Part shown: in pieces, positions 60,382-64,000 of the stretch | Layout of the letters: each line of letters begins with the position of its first letter | Numbering within the stretch: the stretch's first letter is position 1 | Assembly: GCA_031430575.1 (NCBI GenBank) | Contig: JANPBT010000062.1 | Location: 261,082 to 325,081 of the forward strand | Source: JANMDS01 sp031430575 | GTDB lineage: Bacteria > Pseudomonadota > Gammaproteobacteria > Burkholderiales > Casimicrobiaceae | DNA: 64,000 nucleotides | Reading direction: 5' to 3' | The notes under the pieces: model-generated | What the model saw: only the letters and a program-made list of their open reading frames with translations | What the model was told of the DNA's origin: nothing | Databases searched by the model: none | Program-made: the position numbers and the translations under genes

Positions 60382-60533
60382 CTACCAAAGCTGGCCTTCG
60401 TGCGAACATCGCCCGGTGCTTAGCGAGATAAGATATTTTAGTGCGAAAACCGGGGCGATTTACAAGGATGTAACCAAAGACCTGATTTTTTCGGATTTCA
60501 AAACATGGCGTAAATTTTTGGGGAGGCGAGGTC

Positions 60534-60980
60534 ATGAACTTTAGGCATTTAGCGGCGATCGCGAGCGGCGCATTTTTGAGCGCAACAAGCGCGCACGCTG
60601 CGGAGCGGCTCAATCTGACCCATGAGGGAGTAGCCGTGCTCGGCTACGACCCAGTGGCTTATTTTGTTTCAGATCAGGCGGTGAAAGGTTCATCGAAGAT
60701 CACCGCTGAATTTGCTGGCGCGACTTACCATTTCTCAAGCGGTGAAAATCTAGCGATTTTTTTAGCGAATCCCGTGCGCTATCTTCCGCAATATGGAGGC
60801 TTCTGTGCGTATGGCGTAGCGCTCGGTGCAACGCCGCAGATTGATCCGAAAGTGCATCAGATGATCGACGGTAAGCTTTACTTGGGAAGCACGGCTTCGG
60901 TGATGAGCCAGTGGCGCAAAGACGCGCCGCGCGTTATCAAGGCTGCAGACAAAAGCTGGAAAATTCTCGCCGCCCGGTAG
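60534..60980 (+). CDS. Exported YHS-domain protein
   Basis: Small exported protein of 148 residues. The ATG follows a GGGGAGGCGAGG site. Signal peptide: MNFRHLAAIASGAFLSATSAHAA. The YHS core is GYDPVAYFVSDQAVKGSS...YHFSSGENLAIFLANPVRYLPQYGGFCAYGVA. Such domains are linked to metal handling or redox, but the role is unknown. Confidence 0.9.
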   Translation: MNFRHLAAIASGAFLSATSAHAAERLNLTHEGVAVLGYDPVAYFVSDQAVKGSSKITAEFAGATYHFSSGENLAIFLANPVRYLPQYGGFCAYGVALGATPQIDPKVHQMIDGKLYLGSTASVMSQWRKDAPRVIKAADKSWKILAAR

Positions 60981-61012
60981 CGGCGGCGCATTTTTGATGC
61001 GGTGTTTCGGTT

Positions 61013-61044
61013 TTTAAGTGCAGCGGCAGGGCGCTGCACTTAAA
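61013..61044. terminator. Symmetrical stem-loop between convergent genes
   Basis: TTTAAGTGCAGCG (61013-61025) pairs perfectly over 13 bases with 61032-61044, loop GCAGGG. It lies between the YHS gene and the small minus-strand gene ending at 61062; the flanking T/A runs are short, so it may serve both strands weakly. Confidence 0.55.
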
Positions 61045-61061
61045 CACCCGCGCATCTTTTT

Positions 61062-61196
61062 TTACTTAGTCTTGCCTTTAGCGTTTGCCAGCGTCGATGG
61101 CGCAACCATACCGCCCGCGACTGGCGCTTTCACCAGCGATTTGTCTTGCTTAGGCTTTTTGGCCTCTTTGTTGGTGCGCATTTGCCCTTTTGCCAC
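61062..61196 (-). CDS. Small basic conserved-type protein (44 residues)
   Basis: Short gene on the minus strand. GTG at 61196 follows AAAGGAGC with a 7-base gap. The product begins MAKGQMRTNKEAKKPKQDKS and ends ANAKGKTK: 44 residues, about one quarter Lys/Arg, no membrane segment. The opening MAKGQxRxNKEAKKPK is one I associate with a small unnamed protein common in Proteobacteria. Basic and unstructured, it may bind nucleic acid. The convergent stem-loop at 61013-61044 follows. Confidence 0.75.
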   Translation of the reverse strand: MAKGQMRTNKEAKKPKQDKSLVKAPVAGGMVAPSTLANAKGKTK

Positions 61197-61251
61197 GATC
61201 TTGCTCCTTTAAAAAATAGTCAAAGCGCGGAGGGTTGCGATGTGATCGACC

Positions 61252-61977
61252 TCAAACGCGCGGTAGTGAGAGTGTTTCACATTTGGTCGGGCTGTGAAAG
61301 CAGCTTGCTGCGCTCGCCGGGTGCGGCGCGGTCGTTGCTTTTGTGATGGCGTTTCGCATGAGTGCTTGCGCTACCGCGCGCCGGGCATAACTGCCGCCGC
61401 AACTGAACGCAAATTTGGGCAAGCCGCCAAGGAGATTGACCGCGTGCCAGAGGCGAAATCTGCGCAAAAAGCGCTCAATGCCCCATGCGCAAAGGCCGCA
61501 ATCATGGGCATCTTTCAGTAAGCACCAGCGCCACCATGGTGCGGCGTTGATCGCTTCGCGCATGTGGTTTTTGCCCCCAAAAAAGTCTTCCAAGCGTTGC
61601 GCCTTCACTTGCGATATCAATGCTTCGGAAACGGCGGTTGCGGCATTTTCAGCCCGGCTATGGAAGGGCCAGAGCGATGCGCCGATGATAAGCCAGCCGG
61701 TATTGCCCGCGTCGTCGCAGCCAGGAAGCGCGGTGACGCCGGCGATATTGACTGCGGCTTGCAGTCGAACACTCATCACAACAAACCCCGCTTCGGTCGT
61801 ACATAACCCGGGCGTACTGGCACGCACTGTAATGGTTTTCAGCGTATCCGCATGCGCGAGCGGCAACTTTGCCGGGGAGATCGCTTGCGCATAGATGGGT
61901 TTCAAAACGAGCGCAAACGCTTCGGCATGATCGAGCGCGCGCGTTTGCGATGATTGAAAAAGGCGTGAAAATTTCAT
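61252..61977 (-). CDS. Hypothetical protein, doubtful
   Basis: Open frame of 241 codons with no recognisable domain, signal peptide or ribosome site. Stretches such as AGVTALPGCDDAGNTGWLIIGASLWPFHSRAENAATAVSEALI read like real protein. The C-terminal 50 residues are compositionally odd (Cys/Arg/Ala-rich), which could mean a frameshift or wrong frame. No alternative frame looks better. The small 44-residue gene lies downstream on the same strand. Confidence 0.45.
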   Translation of the reverse strand: MKFSRLFQSSQTRALDHAEAFALVLKPIYAQAISPAKLPLAHADTLKTITVRASTPGLCTTEAGFVVMSVRLQAAVNIAGVTALPGCDDAGNTGWLIIGASLWPFHSRAENAATAVSEALISQVKAQRLEDFFGGKNHMREAINAAPWWRWCLLKDAHDCGLCAWGIERFLRRFRLWHAVNLLGGLPKFAFSCGGSYARRAVAQALMRNAITKATTAPHPASAASCFHSPTKCETLSLPRV

Positions 61978-62098
61978 GTAAGCCCCAAGGTGCGATTGAG
62001 TGTTGGGGCCATAAAAACATCAAAAACGCGCGCCCCGCTACAAGCAAAGACGCCGTTTCAGCGCAATACACCTCATCTAGGGCGCAAAAAAGAGGCAA

Positions 62099-62115
62099 AT
62101 CTGCGCCGCAGGTAT
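62099..62115 (+). repeat. Dispersed repeat, forward, intergenic
   Basis: Centre at 62101-62111, in the 280-base gap between the doubtful gene and the Gfo/Idh/MocA gene; preceded by AAAAAAGAGGCAAAT. I see nothing else in this gap. Confidence 0.92.
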
Positions 62116-62257
62116 TTCTGCAGACGCACGCCCGGCCGAAATATAGGGTTGCGCCGTGCACGGAATCCACGCAAACCAACCATACTTCCGGTTTTTTGCG
62201 CTAGCGGCGGATCGCGCTTTGGCGCGCGTTGCGGGTTTTATGCAGCGCGCAGCGAGT

Positions 62258-63286
62258 TTAGGCAGCGGGGAGATTGACTGCGCGCCCATCGCGGGCGCTT
62301 TCAGCGAGGGCTTCGAGCATGCGTGCGATATCGATTGATTCCTGCGGCGTCGCGCCCGGCCACTGCGACCAACCACCGCGCACGAGATCGGCAAAGGCTT
62401 CGGTTTGTGCGCGAAAGCCTGAAGTAGGCGCATAGTGGCGCACTTCCACCGATTGGCCGGCAGCCGCGCCATGGGTGAGGGTGATCGATGGCGTCTCGTC
62501 TTGGGTTTCGTTGCTAAAGGTTGTCTCGATCAAGCCCGCTTCGCCGGTGATAATGGCACGGCGGTGGCGGGCTGTGCCAAAGCTGCAGGCGATTTGGGCT
62601 TGAAACCCGCTCGCGAATTCAAACATGCCGATCGTTGCGCTATCAACCCCCGAAGCGGTCATCCGCGCAAACGCCTGCACCCGCGTCGGCCGCGCGCCTG
62701 CAACCATGCGCACGAGACTCACGGGGTAGCTGCCACCATCCATCAGCGCGCCGCCCGCGAGCTGACGCTGCCAGCGCACGTCGTTAGGCCCGCGGGTGAG
62801 CGTAAAGCCAAACGCGGCGTACATCGTTTGCAGCGCCCCAATTTGGCCATCGCGAATCATTTTTTGCAAAGCGATGATTTGCGGCTGCGCGCGATACGGG
62901 TAGGCTTCCGCTAAATAGACGCCATTTGCCTTGGCGGCATCAAACATCGCCAGCGCTTGCGCGCCAGAAGCTGCGAGCGGTTTTTCGCAAAGAATATGCT
63001 TGCCCGCTTGCGCTGCGCTAATCGTCCATTGCGCGTGCAGGGCATTGGGCAGCGGGTTGTAAATCGCCTCGATTGTGGGGTCAGCGAGCATTTCTTCGTA
63101 GGTTGCGTGCGCTTCGAGCACTCCAGTTTCGTTAGCAAAGGCGCGGGCTTTTTCAATGGATCGGCTCGCGATGGCGACCACCTGCACTTTCGCGCTACCG
63201 CGTATCGCTGCGATAAATTGGCGAGCAATATTTGCTGCGCCGAGCACGCCGATGCGAAGTGGAGCAGGGTGATTTTGTGATGGCAT
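62258..63286 (-). CDS. Gfo/Idh/MocA family oxidoreductase
   Basis: NAD(P)-dependent sugar or cyclitol oxidoreductase of 342 residues. Rossmann motif RIGVLGAANIARQFI at residues 11-25; the family's EKP is in HILCEKPLA, with YNPLPNALHAQW upstream of it and the catalytic region near DGGSYPVSLVRMV. Substrate unknown. Two inverted dispersed-repeat copies sit just upstream of the start and probably form its leader hairpin. Confidence 0.9.
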   Translation of the reverse strand: MPSQNHPAPLRIGVLGAANIARQFIAAIRGSAKVQVVAIASRSIEKARAFANETGVLEAHATYEEMLADPTIEAIYNPLPNALHAQWTISAAQAGKHILCEKPLAASGAQALAMFDAAKANGVYLAEAYPYRAQPQIIALQKMIRDGQIGALQTMYAAFGFTLTRGPNDVRWQRQLAGGALMDGGSYPVSLVRMVAGARPTRVQAFARMTASGVDSATIGMFEFASGFQAQIACSFGTARHRRAIITGEAGLIETTFSNETQDETPSITLTHGAAAGQSVEVRHYAPTSGFRAQTEAFADLVRGGWSQWPGATPQESIDIARMLEALAESARDGRAVNLPAA

Positions 63287-63302
63287 AGTGCTTTCTCTGG
63301 AG

Positions 63303-63319
63303 ATACCTGCGGCGCAGTT
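63303..63319 (-). repeat. Dispersed repeat, reverse, outer arm of hairpin
   Basis: Centre at 63307-63317. Pairs with the forward copy at 63340-63356. Confidence 0.92.
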
Positions 63320-63339
63320 TGAGGCTCAAAAAGAGCCAA

Positions 63340-63356
63340 ATCTGCGCCGCAGGTAT
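63340..63356 (+). repeat. Dispersed repeat, forward, outer arm of hairpin
   Basis: Centre at 63342-63352, ten bases beyond the gloA stop. Confidence 0.92.
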
Positions 63357-63366
63357 GAAGGCTAAA

Positions 63367-63786
63367 TTACCATTTACCCACGTTGGGCATCGACAGCCAC
63401 GGCTCAGCCGGCGCCAAGGCCTCGCCTGCTTGCAGTAGCTCGATCGAAATTTCATCTGGCGAGCGCACAAAGGCCATGCGCCCATCACGCGGCGGACGGT
63501 TGATAGTCACGCCATGCGCCAGCAAGCGCTCGCAGGTTGCGTAAATATTGTCCACGGCATAGGCGACATGCCCAAAGTTACGGCCACCGGTGTATTGCTC
63601 GGGATCGTAGTTGTAGGTCAACTCGATCTGCGATTCCGTATTCCCGGGTGCGGCCAAAAATAATAAGGTGAATTTGCCAGCGGGATAGTCGTTTTGACGG
63701 ATCAGATCTAAGCCCAGCGCATCGCGGTAAAACTTCAACGAGGCCTCGATGTTAGTGATGCGTACCATCGTATGTAGATATTTCAT
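63367..63786 (-). CDS. gloA: Lactoylglutathione lyase (glyoxalase I)
   Basis: Converts the hemithioacetal of methylglyoxal and glutathione to S-lactoylglutathione. It has 139 residues from ATG 63786 (MKYLHTMVRI), the family's normal start. Metal ligands are visible: H5, E in QIELTYNYD, H in GHVAYAVDN, E in ISIELLQ. FYRDALGLDL and RNFGHVAYAV are typical. Bacterial Ni-type length. Confidence 0.93.
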   Translation of the reverse strand: MKYLHTMVRITNIEASLKFYRDALGLDLIRQNDYPAGKFTLLFLAAPGNTESQIELTYNYDPEQYTGGRNFGHVAYAVDNIYATCERLLAHGVTINRPPRDGRMAFVRSPDEISIELLQAGEALAPAEPWLSMPNVGKW

Positions 63787-63843
63787 TGCTCGATTCACTT
63801 CACATTAAATTATTGCGTTTGATTGTTGCAGATTAGCCGAAGC

Positions 63844-63854
63844 CTGCGGCCCAG
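63844..63854 (-). repeat. Decayed dispersed-repeat copy upstream of gltX
   Basis: CTGCGGCCCAG, one base off the centre; the context GCCTGCGGCCCAGATTGAG matches the right flank but has lost ATA. Intergenic between divergent gloA and gltX. Confidence 0.55.
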
Positions 63855-63877
63855 ATTGAGCACGTAAACTAGCCACT

Positions 63878-64000
63878 ATGACTGCTTTGACTACACCCAC
63901 CGCGCCCCCCGCACCCACCGCACCCACCATCCGCACCCGCTTCGCGCCGAGCCCCACCGGCACGCTCCATTTGGGCAACGTGCGCACAGCGCTTTTTGCC
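63878..64000 (+). CDS. gltX: Glutamyl-tRNA synthetase (5' part only)
   Basis: Charges tRNA-Glu with glutamate. Only the first 41 codons are present. After a Thr/Pro/Ala low-complexity leader (MTALTTPTAPPAPTAPT, encoded by CCCACCGC-type repeats) comes the class I opening RTRFAPSPTGTLHLGNVRTA, where HLGN is the HIGH motif. The leader is unusual for GluRS and may mean the true start is further downstream, although no other start codon precedes the motif. Confidence 0.9.
   Translation, partial: MTALTTPTAPPAPTAPTIRTRFAPSPTGTLHLGNVRTALFA

Larger units (their letters stand above)
63303..63356. terminator. Nested hairpin from an inverted dispersed-repeat pair
   Basis: The outer arms 63303-63317 and 63342-63356 pair over 15 bases; inside, GGCTC-AAAAA-GAGCC and TTTG/CAAA pairs continue the stem. 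It lies between the gloA stop and the oxidoreductase start, both on the minus strand, so it could terminate gloA. A T tract is missing after the stem. Confidence 0.5.

Noticed and set aside
61658..62179. A 173-codon minus-strand frame overlapping the doubtful gene at 61252-61977
   Set aside because: Cys/Arg-rich low-quality composition and a repeat copy read as NTCGAD; no domain and no start signals.
473..63356. The dispersed repeat as a CRISPR array
   Set aside because: Copies are 26 to over 4000 bases apart, in both orientations and inside genes; there are no uniform spacers and no cas genes.
473..63356. The dispersed repeat as a replichore-polar signal (KOPS or Chi type)
   Set aside because: Forward and reverse copies are almost equal in number, so there is no strand bias.
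1..64000. tRNA, rRNA, riboswitch or prophage
   Set aside because: I read for cloverleaf-like segments, conserved rRNA stretches and integrase or phage structural genes and recognised none; a dedicated tRNA or Rfam scan could still find small RNAs.

Overview
The window looks like the chromosome of a betaproteobacterium of the Burkholderiales type. The evidence is gene content: three Bug-family tripartite-tricarboxylate receptors, an alaC-hom-thrC threonine cluster, YajQ, YaeQ, a TVP38/FAD-oxidoreductase fusion and a PEP-CTERM-like protein. Base composition is moderately GC-rich. No rRNA, tRNA, prophage, transposase or CRISPR array was recognised. 61 genes are listed, including two cut by the window edges (an ABC ATPase at the left, gltX at the right), one frameshifted lipoprotein gene and one 44-residue gene at 61062-61196.

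Layout. 1-15100: an alpha-glucan/maltodextrin utilisation locus with a MalEFGK-type ABC importer, alpha-glucosidase, pullulanase, an amylase-like lipoprotein, a JmjC/cupin-like protein, a tryptophan-halogenase-like flavoprotein and a large TonB-dependent receptor. Copies of a CAATCGATTG palindrome lie upstream of both the binding-protein gene and the receptor. 15200-22800: CoA-dependent aromatic or acid catabolism (amidohydrolase, crotonase, feruloyl-CoA-synthase-like ligase, Bug receptor, acyl-CoA dehydrogenase, SMP-30 lactonase). 23200-28820: a glycosyltransferase-HAD fusion, a glycine-zipper protein, an MTA/MTI phosphorylase with peptide deformylase, a lipoprotein, and a PEP-CTERM-like protein behind a sigma-54-like promoter. 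29000-35850: alaC-GNAT-hom, then an accessory cassette (broken lipoprotein, orphan HsdR_N-like protein, VapBC-type toxin-antitoxin), then thrC. 35900-43100: a two-subunit molybdenum hydroxylase, NudC, an AspA/AstE-family enzyme, ArgE-like deacylase, lipocalin and a SET-domain protein. 43200-53850: FAD oxidoreductase, a long co-directional run (ATP-grasp, DUF3047, MFS, hydrolase, methyltransferase, SIS), then a Bug receptor, YajQ and KTSC on the other strand. 54000-64000: argG, a low-GC HEPN-like gene, a REP-like cluster, YaeQ, a YcaQ-type glycosylase, Ldh_2 dehydrogenase with a Bug receptor, YHS protein, Gfo/Idh/MocA oxidoreductase, GloA and the start of gltX.

The most striking signal is a short repeat dispersed through the whole window: consensus AATCTGCGCCGCAGGTATT, whose centre CTGCG-C-CGCAG is palindromic except for the middle base. 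I count 44 copies with an intact 11-base centre, 23 in this orientation and 21 in the other, about one per 1.45 kb. At least three more look decayed. About 18 copies are intergenic. Some are inverted pairs forming strong hairpins, one of which is a textbook terminator. About 26 lie inside genes, read in frame as IPAAQI, ICAAGI, SAPQV, NTCGAD or (Y/N)LRRR(Y/F), often inside signal peptides. Density, strand balance, tolerance inside genes and use in terminators resemble the DNA-uptake sequences of Neisseriaceae and Pasteurellaceae, or the HIP1 palindrome of cyanobacteria, but the sequence matches neither that I know. Its function is inference; the repeat itself is directly visible.
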